Source of the DNA: Mycobacterium sp.
GTDB taxonomy: Bacteria; Actinomycetota; Actinomycetes; Mycobacteriales; Mycobacteriaceae
Assembly (NCBI GenBank): GCA_019236925.1
Contig: JAFAID010000080.1
Location: 1-33,012, forward strand
DNA: 33,012 bases
Direction: 5' to 3'
Positions 23,539 through 33,012 of the stretch are shown piece by piece (positions within the stretch are counted from its first letter, which is position 1; every line of letters starts with the position of its first letter). The notes beneath the pieces were generated by a model. That model searched no databases, was not told the DNA's origin, and saw only the letters and a program-made list of their open reading frames with translations. Made by a program: the position numbers and the translations under genes.

Positions 23539-24183
23539 GTGGGTTTGCTGTTCCGGTTGGTGGAGCTTCTCCTGGTGGTCGTGCCGCTCGCCGGCGCGAT
23601 CATCGCTGTAATGCGAGCGTTTTCCGCCAACAAACGCCCGGGCGAGCCCTCACCTAGTCCCGACCGGGCGGGGGCCGTCAATCAAGCCGCTCAGCGGCGA
23701 TCCCTTACCCGCGTCCTGCGCGAGCACGACCGAACGGACACCCGCTGGCTCGAGTATGAACTGGACTTCGTCAGGCTTCTCGACTTCCCGCTGATGACCG
23801 ACATGCGCGATCCGCTCACGATCGAATTCCACAAGGCGAAGCTGCGAGCAGACTTTTTGCGCCCTATGAAGGCCGAAGATCTCCTCGATGACGCCGATGC
23901 GGCGGCGCGGTACCTGGCCGCCGTCGAAGACTATGTGACCGCGTTCGACATCGCTGAGGCTGAGGCAAAACGTAAACGCCGAAATGACTTCTCACAGGAC
24001 GGACAGCAGCGGATTGCGCGCGCTCAGGGTCTATTGCGCGTGGCGTCCGACTCTGCTGCAACTCCGCAAGAACGTCAGAGCGCCTACGACCGTGCACGCC
24101 GAGAACTCGATGGCCTCATCGTGTTGCCGGCCACCACCCAGGCCAGCATCGAACGTGGAATCTCCGGCGAGCTAGGCAGTTAG
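23539..24183 (+). CDS. Hypothetical protein with single N-terminal membrane anchor
   Basis: This 214-residue protein has one N-terminal transmembrane helix (LFRLVELLLVVVPLAGAIIAVMRAF) and a charged, mostly helical remainder. Features include RVLREHDRTDTRWLEYELDFVRLLDFPLMTDMRDP and a Lys/Arg-rich stretch EAEAKRKRRNDF. I recognise the general look of conserved mycobacterial hypothetical proteins but assign no function. The GTG start at 23539 places the helix at the extreme N-terminus. It lies 56 bases after the DUF1906 gene and may extend that operon. It overlaps the convergent phosphatase gene by 12 bases. Confidence 0.72.
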   Translation: MGLLFRLVELLLVVVPLAGAIIAVMRAFSANKRPGEPSPSPDRAGAVNQAAQRRSLTRVLREHDRTDTRWLEYELDFVRLLDFPLMTDMRDPLTIEFHKAKLRADFLRPMKAEDLLDDADAAARYLAAVEDYVTAFDIAEAEAKRKRRNDFSQDGQQRIARAQGLLRVASDSAATPQERQSAYDRARRELDGLIVLPATTQASIERGISGELGS

Positions 24184-24805
24184 TGGCGCCAGCGTGGCGG
24201 AATCACCCGCCAGCACCTGCTGCGAGATTTGAGAGAACACGTAAGAAGTGGAAGAAGTTCCGGCCTCAAGGCGAAACGACCAGATCAGATCGAACCGATC
24301 ACCCGGCCAGGCGGCAGGAATCTGCGTCCCCGAAACGGCTGGCAGGGCAGCGGCAATCGCGGGGATGTGCTGGTGTTCCCAGCAGATGAGCACGACACCG
24401 GTGTAGTTGGCAACCACGGCCGCCGCCAGTGCCGATTCTTGACCTTCGGCGAAGGGTGAGTCGATCGGCACGTTCAGCCGTGCACTCAAGCCTTGAATCG
24501 TCTCATAAGTGCGGTGCCCCTGCGTTTTGTCTGGCTTCCCATAGTCGAGCGAGAACAGCGTTATCGGTGTGCTCAAGCCCGCCTGCAGCGGTCCGATCGC
24601 GGGCGCGAACAGCACGCGGCCAGCGCGCCTGAGCGTTGCCATCCACGCGGCAGCAGCGAGTGAATGCTCTGGTTGCCTTGATGTCAATCCCAAACGGCGG
24701 GCTCGGCGCGGCTGCGGGCGTCGGCGGGTCGGCGGGCTTTTCGCCGTGCCGGATGATGTAGATCTGCGCCGGGGGTCCGGCGTTGGTCGACGAGACAGTA
24801 GTCAT
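24172..24805 (-). pseudogene. Histidine phosphatase family protein, disrupted by a frameshift
   Basis: The first ~40 codons, from ATG 24803-24805 with GGAGG five bases upstream, encode IYIIRHGEKPADPP and then PPFGID. The RHG motif carries the phosphate-accepting His. Between 24675 and 24685 the family-like sequence moves to the +1 frame and continues as QPEHSLAAAAWMATLRRAGRVLFAPAIG to the stop at 24172. That part includes VVLICWEHQHIPAIA with the second catalytic His. Neither frame alone encodes a complete enzyme. It lies 36 bases after the phospholipase C-like gene on the same strand. It is either a decaying gene or a sequence error. The RHG half alone would be inactive. Confidence 0.75.
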
Positions 24806-24841
24806 CATGTCCTCCGATCAGTGCAGCGAGGGAACGGCAGC

Positions 24842-26287
24842 TTACGACGATAACGCTTTGGCCCGTGCAGCTTTCCAGGCCGCCGAACGTGAAGTGATGT
24901 AGTCGTGGTAGTCCTGCTCGGTTGTCAACGCGGGCATAACGGAGTGGGTCTGTCCTTGGGTGTCATTCACCGGCAGTGCGGAAACCAGCTGGGCGAACGT
25001 CTGCTGAATGTGCGACGGGGTGCCCGCGACAGGGTTCGCGACCGCCGAGGTGGGGACAGTGACACCGGTCAACGGGTCGTCGGTGCGCGGCTCCGCCAGG
25101 GTCAGCACGTCGCCGACATCGGGAGCCGCCGCATCGCGGGCGGTCAGTGGCGGTAAGCCCCAACGGGTCTCAACGGTCTTGAGAATCGACGTGTGATCCA
25201 GCGGGACGCTTCCGGTCGGGCGAAATACCGTGCCGGCAGCGATGAGCGGGGAGACGAGCACGGTGGGCACGCGAACACCGAACCGGGTGAAGTCGAACCC
25301 GAATTCACCGGCACTGTCATCGGGCGGGACGGCACCGGTCGGCGGTGGCACGTGGTCATAGCAGCCGCCGTGCTCGTCGTAGGTGATGATCAGCAGGGTT
25401 TGGTTCCAGGCGGGTCCGTTGCGCAGGGTGTAGTACACGTCGTGGATCAGTTGCTCGCCTAGTGCTACGTCGTAGTTGGGATGTTGGCTGTTGCCCGACG
25501 ATTCCCAACTGGGCTCCAAAAACGTATAGGCGCCAAGAGTTCCCGCCGCTGCGGCCGCCTGAAAGTCACGAAACATACCGAAGTGCGACTCGGCGGCATC
25601 GGTGGTGTCGGGAAAATTCAACCGGGTCAGCGGGGGACTGTTGTAGCCGAAAATTGACCAGGCGATGTTGTGCACGCTGAGTAACCCGAAGATGCTTTGC
25701 GAGGTGTATTTGGACGTGGAGTCGTCCATGTGGCCCTGGCTGGTCGCCGTGCACAGGAAAGCCCGGTTGGGAAACGTCTCGGTCGGCACCGAGCTGAACC
25801 AGTGGTCGCATACCGCGAAGCCGCGAGCCAGACCGGACAGGACGGGTAGCAGCTCAGGGGTGAAGATTCGCATAATGTCGGATGCTGTTGTGCCCGGGAT
25901 GATTGGTCGGTGCGCATCGATGCCCTGCAGCGTTGCCGCGAAGTCCGTCACGAATCCGGTGTTGGTCGCCGAAGCTCCGGCGGGCGGGCTGGTTTTGCCG
26001 AAAAGTTGCGCGTTGGTGGCCAGGAAGCCTTCGCCGGGGTCAGCCCCCGGGGTGAAATAGACGTAAGGTGTCCCTGGGGCCAACCGGCTGACTGGGACGG
26101 ATGCGCCTGTGCCATCCGGATTTGATTCTTTTCCCGTCAAACCCTCGAACGGTTGCTTGGTGGCAGGCGAGACGTTTCCCGAGTCGGCGTATAGGAAACC
26201 GAGCATGTGGTCGAACGACCGGTTCTCGAGCACTAGCACGACGATGTGCTCGACCGATCCGAGTTGGTTAGCGGCGGCTGTCACCAA
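24842..26287 (-). CDS. Phospholipase C-like phosphoesterase (AcpA/PLC, PF04185 type)
   Basis: This 481-residue protein is of the alkaline-phosphatase-like PLC/acid phosphatase family, which cleaves phospholipid headgroups or phosphomonoesters. Metal-site motifs are VEHIVVLVLENRSFDHMLGFL at residues 12-32, SSVPTETFPNRAF, TYDEHGGCYDHVPPP and GVRVPTVLVSPL, with LDHTSILKTVE near residue 375. It is shorter than mycobacterial PlcA-D and has no Tat or Sec signal, so it may be cytoplasmic or exported by another route. The start is GTG 26285-26287. It is followed on the same strand by the disrupted histidine phosphatase. Confidence 0.88.
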   Translation of the reverse strand: MVTAAANQLGSVEHIVVLVLENRSFDHMLGFLYADSGNVSPATKQPFEGLTGKESNPDGTGASVPVSRLAPGTPYVYFTPGADPGEGFLATNAQLFGKTSPPAGASATNTGFVTDFAATLQGIDAHRPIIPGTTASDIMRIFTPELLPVLSGLARGFAVCDHWFSSVPTETFPNRAFLCTATSQGHMDDSTSKYTSQSIFGLLSVHNIAWSIFGYNSPPLTRLNFPDTTDAAESHFGMFRDFQAAAAAGTLGAYTFLEPSWESSGNSQHPNYDVALGEQLIHDVYYTLRNGPAWNQTLLIITYDEHGGCYDHVPPPTGAVPPDDSAGEFGFDFTRFGVRVPTVLVSPLIAAGTVFRPTGSVPLDHTSILKTVETRWGLPPLTARDAAAPDVGDVLTLAEPRTDDPLTGVTVPTSAVANPVAGTPSHIQQTFAQLVSALPVNDTQGQTHSVMPALTTEQDYHDYITSRSAAWKAARAKALSS

Positions 26288-26378
26288 GCATCCTCGATTC
26301 GACGAGCCCCCAGCTGCCCCAACCGGAGCTTAATGGAACCCGCCGCTGCGATACGCGCTTGTGGCCTGCATTCTCCGA

Positions 26379-27560
26379 TCACTTAACTTGTCCATGGCGG
26401 ACGGTGTCTTCGAGGAGATCGGCGGCGCGGGCAGCACTTTCGGCGGATTTGGTCATCGAAGCGGCAATGTCACGGGCCGCAGTGACACATTGCGGACTAA
26501 GAATGAAGCGCAGGTCAGCAACTAGTGAATCCAGATTGCTCTCCGAAAAGCGCCGCGCGGAGCCAACTTTCAATCGTTCGATAGCGCCTGCCCAGATCGG
26601 CTGATCGAGCCCGGAGCAGAGGACCAGCGTGGGGACTCCGGCCCGCAACCCTGCGGCCGTGGTGCCGGCGCCGCCATGGTGGACGACCGCGCGGCAAGCG
26701 GGAAAGACGACAGCGTGATTCACCGCTTCCACGACCTTGACGTGGTCCGCATGCGGGATGCGGCTGCGGTCATTCGGACCGGTGCAAATCAACGCCCGCC
26801 CGTCTAACAGCGTGCAGGCCGCGCCGATCACCGCGACCGTGTCGGCGGGGGACGCAAGCGGCATGCTGCCAAAGCCGAAGTAGATCGGCGGAGTTCCAGC
26901 GGCAATCCACGACATGACCTCGTCGTCGACAGCCGTCGGCAACTCCAGCGTCAGCGCCCCGACAAAGGGCCGCCGGCCGGCGTTGTCCGCCCATTCGGCG
27001 GTGAGCCCGGGAAAGCAGAGCTCGTCGTAGGCCTGGATCTCCAGCGCCGGCGTCGAGGGTGCAGTTGCATCCGGTAAGCCCAGTGCCCGGCGTTGGGCAC
27101 GTTCAGCCTCTTTCGGTGCACCCCCTTGCGGCGACCTGAGCTCCAAAATCTCCGGCGGGAAGAAGTCCAGCGCGGCCAACGGAATACCGTAGTACTCCGC
27201 GACATTGGCGGCCAGCACCTGCTCGGTTATGCCCGCCAAGAGTAGGTCGGCCCCATTTGCCAATGACACCAACGTCGCACTCTTCTCGGCCGAGATCTGG
27301 AGAACGTATTCGACAGCTTGGGAGATCGAGCTGATCGGATTCTGGAGCATGCGGACGAAATCCTTGTCGCCCAGCAGTTCCTGGTAGTCGCGGCCGTAGG
27401 GGACCGAAGTAAGCCCCGCCGACTCGACTAAGGCAAGCATGTCAGGCGGGACCGTCACGGCCATGCGCACGTCATGACCTCGGCGCAGCAGCTCGCGAGC
27501 GATGGCGATGCAGGGCTCGACGTCGCCGCGACTGCCGTAGCCTGCCACCACAAATTTCAT
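26379..27560 (-). CDS. GT1 family glycosyltransferase (Rv1524 / glycopeptidolipid Gtf type)
   Basis: This 393-residue GT-B enzyme starts MKFVVAGYGSRGDVEPCIAIARELLRRGHDV, typical of actinobacterial UDP- or dTDP-sugar transferases acting on lipids and macrocycles. The N-terminal acceptor domain runs to about residue 200. The C-terminal donor domain contains PPIYFGFGSMP, VFPACRAVVHHGGAGTTAAGLRAGVPTLVLC and LDQPIWAGAIERLKVG, the nucleotide-sugar binding motif. In mycobacteria such enzymes glycosylate glycopeptidolipids or related surface lipids, and no lipopeptide synthetase is nearby. The ATG start is at 27558-27560. It diverges from the AhpD-like pair. Confidence 0.88.
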   Translation of the reverse strand: MKFVVAGYGSRGDVEPCIAIARELLRRGHDVRMAVTVPPDMLALVESAGLTSVPYGRDYQELLGDKDFVRMLQNPISSISQAVEYVLQISAEKSATLVSLANGADLLLAGITEQVLAANVAEYYGIPLAALDFFPPEILELRSPQGGAPKEAERAQRRALGLPDATAPSTPALEIQAYDELCFPGLTAEWADNAGRRPFVGALTLELPTAVDDEVMSWIAAGTPPIYFGFGSMPLASPADTVAVIGAACTLLDGRALICTGPNDRSRIPHADHVKVVEAVNHAVVFPACRAVVHHGGAGTTAAGLRAGVPTLVLCSGLDQPIWAGAIERLKVGSARRFSESNLDSLVADLRFILSPQCVTAARDIAASMTKSAESAARAADLLEDTVRHGQVK

Positions 27561-27672
27561 CGGCGGAACCTAACTCACGGTGATGCGTATGCGTCCAACC
27601 AGGAACTGGTCGCGTCGGTACCGTACCGCGGTGGAAAACTGACACCGAACCGACAAGGATAATTTGGGACAC

Positions 27673-27990
27673 ATGGTCGAGGTAGTCCAGCTGCATCGCG
27701 AGCTCGTCGCCCGGGTGCTGGAAGGCAATGGGAACGCCGCGCCCGAGCTGCGTCGTGCTGCTTTCGAGAATGCGGGCCTCGGTGAACCCATTCGCACGCT
27801 GATCGACAAGGTGGCCAACCATGCCTACCGAATCACTGATGAAGACGTCGCCGCCGTTCGTGCGGCCGGCCTCACCGAGGACCAAGTCTTCGAGATCGTG
27901 ATCTGCGCCGCCGTCGGGCAGGCAAGCCGCCAATACACCAGCGCACTTGCAGCACTGGCCGGCGCAACCGATGAAAAGCGCGAACCATGA
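27673..27990 (+). CDS. AhpD-like / carboxymuconolactone decarboxylase-family small protein (no Cys pair)
   Basis: This 105-residue helical protein has the AhpD-like fold but lacks the CxxC pair. Typical blocks are AFENAGLGEPIRTLIDKVANHAYRITDEDVAAVRAAGLTEDQVFEIVICAAVGQASRQYTSAL. Proteins of this type are commonly encoded directly before a CxxC-bearing AhpD-like partner, as here, with an ATGA overlap at 27987-27990. Two starts compete: TTG 27664 with AAGGA four bases upstream, and ATG 27673 placed nine bases after GATAAT (27658-27663), which would make it leaderless. I prefer the ATG. A supporting role in a redox pair is inferred. Confidence 0.78.
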   Translation: MVEVVQLHRELVARVLEGNGNAAPELRRAAFENAGLGEPIRTLIDKVANHAYRITDEDVAAVRAAGLTEDQVFEIVICAAVGQASRQYTSALAALAGATDEKREP

Positions 27991-28562
27991 GGCTGGAAAT
28001 CCTCGACCGGGGTCATCGTTTGCACACCAAGGCGATACTCGCGCTGATTCGGGTGTTTTCGGGCCATCCCGTCGTCGACGCCGCCAAGCTGGCGTTCTAC
28101 CGCCCAGACTTCTACGGCGGCGGCCCCCTCACCCACGAAGCGATGCGGGGGCGATCGGACTGGTCGATCGGTGATCGCGAGCTGATGGCCGCCTATATCT
28201 CAAAGGCCAACGAGTGCCCATTCTGCGTCTCGGCTCACTCAGCCACGTCGTCGATCTGGTACGGGGACGAAACCAAGGTCGCCGACACGCTGACCGATGT
28301 GGATTCTGCGGCGATCGATGCGCCACTGCGGGCCACACTGCGCATGCTCGGCAAACTCACCCGACAGAGCGGCATCGACGCCGATGACATCCGGGCCGTA
28401 CTGGATGCCTCGGTCTCGCCTCAGCAGATCAAGGACGCCCTGGCGGTCTCGCTTGCCTTCAATATCACCGACCGGCTGGCCAATGCATTCGGCTTCGCCG
28501 TCGCGAGCCCCGAAGCCATGCACGCAGGCGCCCATCACCTGCTGAAGCGCGGGTATCGTTAG
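27987..28562 (+). CDS. AhpD-like alkylhydroperoxidase-fold protein with CxxC
   Basis: This 191-residue protein has the AhpD catalytic core E76-C77-P-F-C80-V-S-A-H84 in ISKANECPFCVSAHSAT, where the two Cys form a redox disulfide and His/Glu relay protons. It therefore probably acts as a thiol peroxidase or disulfide reductase in the cytoplasm. The N-terminal part RLEILDRGHRLHTKAILALIRVFSGHPVVDAAKLAFYRPDFYGG is typical of the longer actinobacterial form. Its start overlaps the upstream gene's stop, giving coupled translation. The physiological electron partner is not visible here. Confidence 0.85.
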   Translation: MRLEILDRGHRLHTKAILALIRVFSGHPVVDAAKLAFYRPDFYGGGPLTHEAMRGRSDWSIGDRELMAAYISKANECPFCVSAHSATSSIWYGDETKVADTLTDVDSAAIDAPLRATLRMLGKLTRQSGIDADDIRAVLDASVSPQQIKDALAVSLAFNITDRLANAFGFAVASPEAMHAGAHHLLKRGYR

Positions 28563-28599
28563 GCCGCAACCTAGTCCGCGCTGTCGACGCGAGCGGGGC

Positions 28600-29148
28600 T
28601 CAACGCCACTTGATGCCGCACCCGATCGACGGCCGCTGGTCGGCCCCGACGGGGCGCCCGGCGAGTACGGCGTCGACCGCCGACCGGACGTCAGCAGCCG
28701 TCACCGGTAGATCGTTGCCCGGGCGGGAGTCATCGAGTTGGCCGCGGTAGACGAGCCGACGCTCGCCGTCGAAGACGAAGGTGTCGGGTGTGCAGGCCGC
28801 GGAGAAGGCCCGGGCAACGTCCTGGGTCTCGTCGTAGAGGTACGGGAACGTCCAGCCGTTGCGGCGCGCCTCGGCAACCATTTCATCGGGTCCGTCTTGC
28901 GGGTACGTCACTACGTCATTGCTGGAGATGCCGACCATCGCGACACCCTTGTCGGTGAGGTCCCGGCCCAGTGCAGCGAGCCCGGCGCCGACGTGTTTGA
29001 CATACGGGCAGTGGTTGCAGATGAAGGTGACGACCAGCGCGGGACCCGTAAGATCGTCGAGGCTGACCGTGGCTCCGGTAGCCGGCTCTGGCAGCGAGAA
29101 CGACGGCGCCGGGGTGCCGAGGGCGAGCATGGTGGATTCGATGGCCAT
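28600..29148 (-). CDS. Thioredoxin-fold (AhpC/TSA-like) protein with NHCPYV motif
   Basis: This 182-residue cytoplasmic protein of the peroxiredoxin-like thioredoxin family has ALVVTFICNHCPYVKHVGAGLAALGRDL, with a single Cys at the usual redox position (NHCPYV). Blocks ISSNDVVTYPQDGPDEM and PDTFVFDGERRLVYRGQLDDSRPGNDLPVT follow. The C-terminal SIGCGIKW carries a second Cys, as in this subgroup. The partner and substrate are unknown. The ATG start 29146-29148 gives the normal length. It is transcribed away from the sbtA upstream region. Confidence 0.87.
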   Translation of the reverse strand: MAIESTMLALGTPAPSFSLPEPATGATVSLDDLTGPALVVTFICNHCPYVKHVGAGLAALGRDLTDKGVAMVGISSNDVVTYPQDGPDEMVAEARRNGWTFPYLYDETQDVARAFSAACTPDTFVFDGERRLVYRGQLDDSRPGNDLPVTAADVRSAVDAVLAGRPVGADQRPSIGCGIKWR

Positions 29149-29461
29149 GCCGCCAGAGTAGCTTTCCTTGCTAGCACCACGGAAGGAATATCGACGGCCG
29201 AAATGCGCTGCACCGGCGGCCGTTAAGACAAGCGTCAGCCCGTGTCAACAATCCGTAAAGGCGGTTGACGGCAGTCACCTCGGGAATAACGATCTGTTCG
29301 AGCGGCTTGTTAAGTGTGGTTGGCACGGTTCAATCGCCGGCCTCGAATATGCCAGCCACCAGGCTGCGGGACGGTGTCGTCGGAAGTGCGTCGTAAGACG
29401 CCTGTTACGTCAAGCTGCATCGATCCCTTGTGCTGTAAGTCGTAAGGAGGTGCAGAACGAA

Positions 29462-29503
29462 ATGAGTTCCGTCGTCGATACCAACGACCATTTCGTTCTC
29501 TGA
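29462..29503 (+). CDS. Possible 13-residue small ORF / leader peptide
   Basis: ATG AGT ... TGA encodes MSSVVDTNDHFVL. AAGGAGGT, the best Shine-Dalgarno sequence in this intergenic region, lies ten bases before the ATG (29444-29451). The ORF ends 178 bases before sbtA. It could be a leader peptide, the start of a decayed gene, or chance. No known peptide is recognised. Confidence 0.25.
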   Translation: MSSVVDTNDHFVL

Positions 29504-29545
29504 ATTGACCTTCACTCCAACACGTTTAGCGGCCTGGCTGGTCTC

Positions 29546-29551
29546 TATACT
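29546..29551 (+). promoter_or_regulatory. Possible -10 element for sbtA
   Basis: TATACT is close to the mycobacterial SigA -10 consensus and would start transcription around 29558, giving a 5' untranslated region of about 124 bases. A small GC hairpin would be at the very start of that transcript. No convincing -35 is present. Confidence 0.35.
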
Positions 29552-29681
29552 TAGCCGCCGTGCGGCAATCGTGGCCCGCGAAAGTTAACCGACCCGAATT
29601 CTTCTTATGCGTTCGCGCGCTCTTGTCGTTGCACCACAACGCAATCCACCAGAATCGACGACTTCGAGACAGGGAAGATCA

Positions 29682-30896
29682 ATGCTCCAGGAGTTCTTGC
29701 ACAACTTCCTGCACAACCTCTTCAAGCCGCTGCTGCTCTTCTTCTACTTCGGTTTCCTGATCCGGCTGATGAAGGTGGACTTTGAGTTCCCTTACGTGAT
29801 CTACCAGGGCCTGACGATGTACCTGCTGGTGGCGATCGGTTGGCACGGTGGCGAAGAACTCGCCGACATCAAGAGTTCGAGCATCGGCCACATTGTGGGA
29901 TTCATGATCACGGGGTTTGTCTTGAACTTTGTGATCGGTCTGCTCGCGTACCTGCTGTTGAGCCGTATGACGATGCTGCGGCGAGTGGATAAGGCAACGG
30001 TCGCAGGCTATTACGGGTCGGACTCGGCAGGCACTTTCGCCACCTGCGTGGCCGTCTTGGCCGGCGTCGGGCTGGCCTTTGACGCCTACATGCCGGTCAT
30101 GCTGGCCGTGATGGAGATCCCCGGATGCTTGGTTGCGTTGTATCTGGTGGCGCGTCTACGAGACCGTGGTATGGACCCAGACGGGAACATGCCGGATGAG
30201 CCCGGCTACATTGCGCCGGTGCCGGCGAGGGTCGGGCCCGGCGCGGCAGCCCAGCCGGCGCCCGGACAGGAACTCGACATCGAACCGGACACCGAAGAAC
30301 GGGTGCAGTTCGCGCTGATGAGGCGCCGCCGTCTCCGGTCGGGCATCGGCGAAAAGGAGGGCATCTTCTCACGCAAGCTGCTGAGGGAAGTCTTCCTCAA
30401 TCCAGGGTTGTGTCTGCTCTTCGGCGGCATCGTCATTGGGTTCGTCAGCGGGTTGCAGGGAAACAAAGTCACTCACGACGCCGACTCTTTATTCATTGTG
30501 GCGTTTCAGGGCGCGCTTTGCCTGTTCTTGCTCGAGATGGGCATGACGGCCGCCAGTAAGTTGCGCGATCTCAAGTCCGCCGGCCGCGGGTTCATCTTGT
30601 TTGGCCTGCTGGCGCCCAACCTCTTTGCCCCGCTCGGGATCATCGTTGCGCACACCTATGCCTACCTCACCCATACCGACTTCAAGCCCGGAACGTATGT
30701 CCTATTCGCGGTGCTGTGCGGCGCGGCTTCGTATATCGCCGTGCCCGCGGTTCAGCGTCTGGCGATCCCCGAAGCGAGTCCGACTCTGCCATTGGCGGCG
30801 TCGTTGGGTTTGACGTTCTCGTACAACGTGACAGTCGGGATCCCGCTTTATATCGAGATCGCTCGCACGCTCGGACAATGGTACCCGGTCACCTGA
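29682..30896 (+). CDS. sbtA: SbtA-type sodium-dependent bicarbonate permease
   Basis: This 404-residue polytopic protein has about ten predicted helices in two halves. The first half reads FKPLLLFFYFGFLIRLMKVDFEFPYVIYQGLTMYLLVAIGWHGGEEL and VDKATVAGYYGSDSAGTFATCVAVL, the Ser/Thr-rich Na+/HCO3- binding segment of SbtA. The second half has LREVFLNPGLCLLFGGIVIGF, ALCLFLLEMGMTAASKLRDLK and VLCGAASYIAVPAVQRLAIPEASPTLPLAASLGLTFSYNVTVGIPLYIEIA. Between the halves is a hydrophilic Pro/acidic loop of about 70 residues (170-240). SbtA imports bicarbonate at the plasma membrane. ATG 29682 has AGGGAAG four bases upstream. No SbtB-type PII gene is adjacent. Confidence 0.88.
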   Translation: MLQEFLHNFLHNLFKPLLLFFYFGFLIRLMKVDFEFPYVIYQGLTMYLLVAIGWHGGEELADIKSSSIGHIVGFMITGFVLNFVIGLLAYLLLSRMTMLRRVDKATVAGYYGSDSAGTFATCVAVLAGVGLAFDAYMPVMLAVMEIPGCLVALYLVARLRDRGMDPDGNMPDEPGYIAPVPARVGPGAAAQPAPGQELDIEPDTEERVQFALMRRRRLRSGIGEKEGIFSRKLLREVFLNPGLCLLFGGIVIGFVSGLQGNKVTHDADSLFIVAFQGALCLFLLEMGMTAASKLRDLKSAGRGFILFGLLAPNLFAPLGIIVAHTYAYLTHTDFKPGTYVLFAVLCGAASYIAVPAVQRLAIPEASPTLPLAASLGLTFSYNVTVGIPLYIEIARTLGQWYPVT

Positions 30897-30950
30897 CGAC
30901 GCTCGACAAACACTCACACGAACGACATGTCGGCATACCTGCCGAACGCA

Positions 30951-30985
30951 CGGCACCCCGCGAGCCAGTGGCTCGCGGGGTGCCG
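30951..30985. terminator. Strong bidirectional hairpin between sbtA and katG
   Basis: Perfect 16-bp arms (30951-30966 and 30970-30985) enclose a three-base loop AGT. The hairpin sits between the convergent stops of sbtA (30896) and katG (31008). No U-tract follows, but the stem is the longest perfect hairpin I found in the window. Confidence 0.8.
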
Positions 30986-31007
30986 TCCAGACGATCTGAC
31001 CCAGGTG

Positions 31008-33012
<2,005 letters not shown>

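Larger units (their letters stand above)
29149..29681. other. 533-bp intergenic region upstream of sbtA
   Basis: No conserved protein is visible here. A frame running 29168-29503 exists but has no family features. Promoter-like pieces are TTGACG (29265-29270) with TAACGA at 29287-29292, and TATACT at 29546-29551. A short hairpin GCCGC-CGT-GCGGC lies at 29554-29566. A strong ribosome-binding sequence AAGGAGGT (29444-29451) precedes a 13-codon ORF. The region may hold a regulated leader for sbtA, but I recognise no known riboswitch. Confidence 0.5.

Noticed and set aside
29168..29503. 111-codon frame upstream of sbtA
   Set aside because: It has a non-ATG start without a ribosome-binding site, an Arg/Cys/Ala-rich composition and no recognisable domain. 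Only its last 13 codons have a plausible start signal.

Overview
The window looks like chromosomal DNA of a non-tuberculous Mycobacterium. It is GC-rich, gene-dense and coded on both strands. From memory of the families, several proteins have close M. tuberculosis relatives: a catalase-peroxidase (KatG), three GH16 glucanase-like proteins of the Rv0315 type, an Rv0203/Rv1174c-type hemophore-related protein, an Rv2951c-like F420-type reductase, an Rv2525c-like Tat-exported DUF1906 protein, an Rv1524-type glycosyltransferase and a Ppm1-type methyltransferase. No database search was possible, so species is not assigned.

Left region (1-7480). Seven minus-strand genes form an oxidative/catabolic cluster. 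In transcription order they are an Rv2951c-like LLM reductase, a tautomerase, a frameshifted second LLM oxidoreductase, DoxX, an FAD aromatic-type monooxygenase, a VOC protein and an enoyl-CoA hydratase cut by the window edge. A divergent APH-like phosphotransferase faces them across a 231-bp region holding an 18-bp near-palindrome.

Oxidase-like region (7500-10644). A tight minus-strand operon encodes two paralogous 6-TM proteins, a COX3-like subunit and a COX4-like subunit, with no catalytic subunit I or II nearby. A TetR gene sits just upstream. Matching palindromes lie in front of both the operon and the TetR gene, so I infer that the regulator controls both.

Envelope region (10717-19875). 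This holds two small membrane proteins, three dispersed GH16 paralogues with Tat-type signals, a GT-C type membrane glycosyltransferase, thiol peroxidase Tpx, a TetR gene translationally coupled to a small membrane protein, a membrane acyltransferase and a hemophore-like protein. The TetR/membrane-protein operon is preceded by a perfect 27-bp palindrome and a second overlapping copy of its core.

Right region (19931-33012). An epoxide-hydrolase-like gene and a SAM methyltransferase diverge from a second methyltransferase, a DUF1906 protein and a hypothetical protein. These are followed by a frameshifted histidine phosphatase downstream of a phospholipase C-like phosphoesterase, a GT1 glycosyltransferase, an AhpD-like pair, a thioredoxin-fold protein, an SbtA-type bicarbonate permease and katG (N-terminus outside the window). 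A strong hairpin separates sbtA from katG. I saw no rRNA, tRNA, insertion sequence, CRISPR array or prophage genes.
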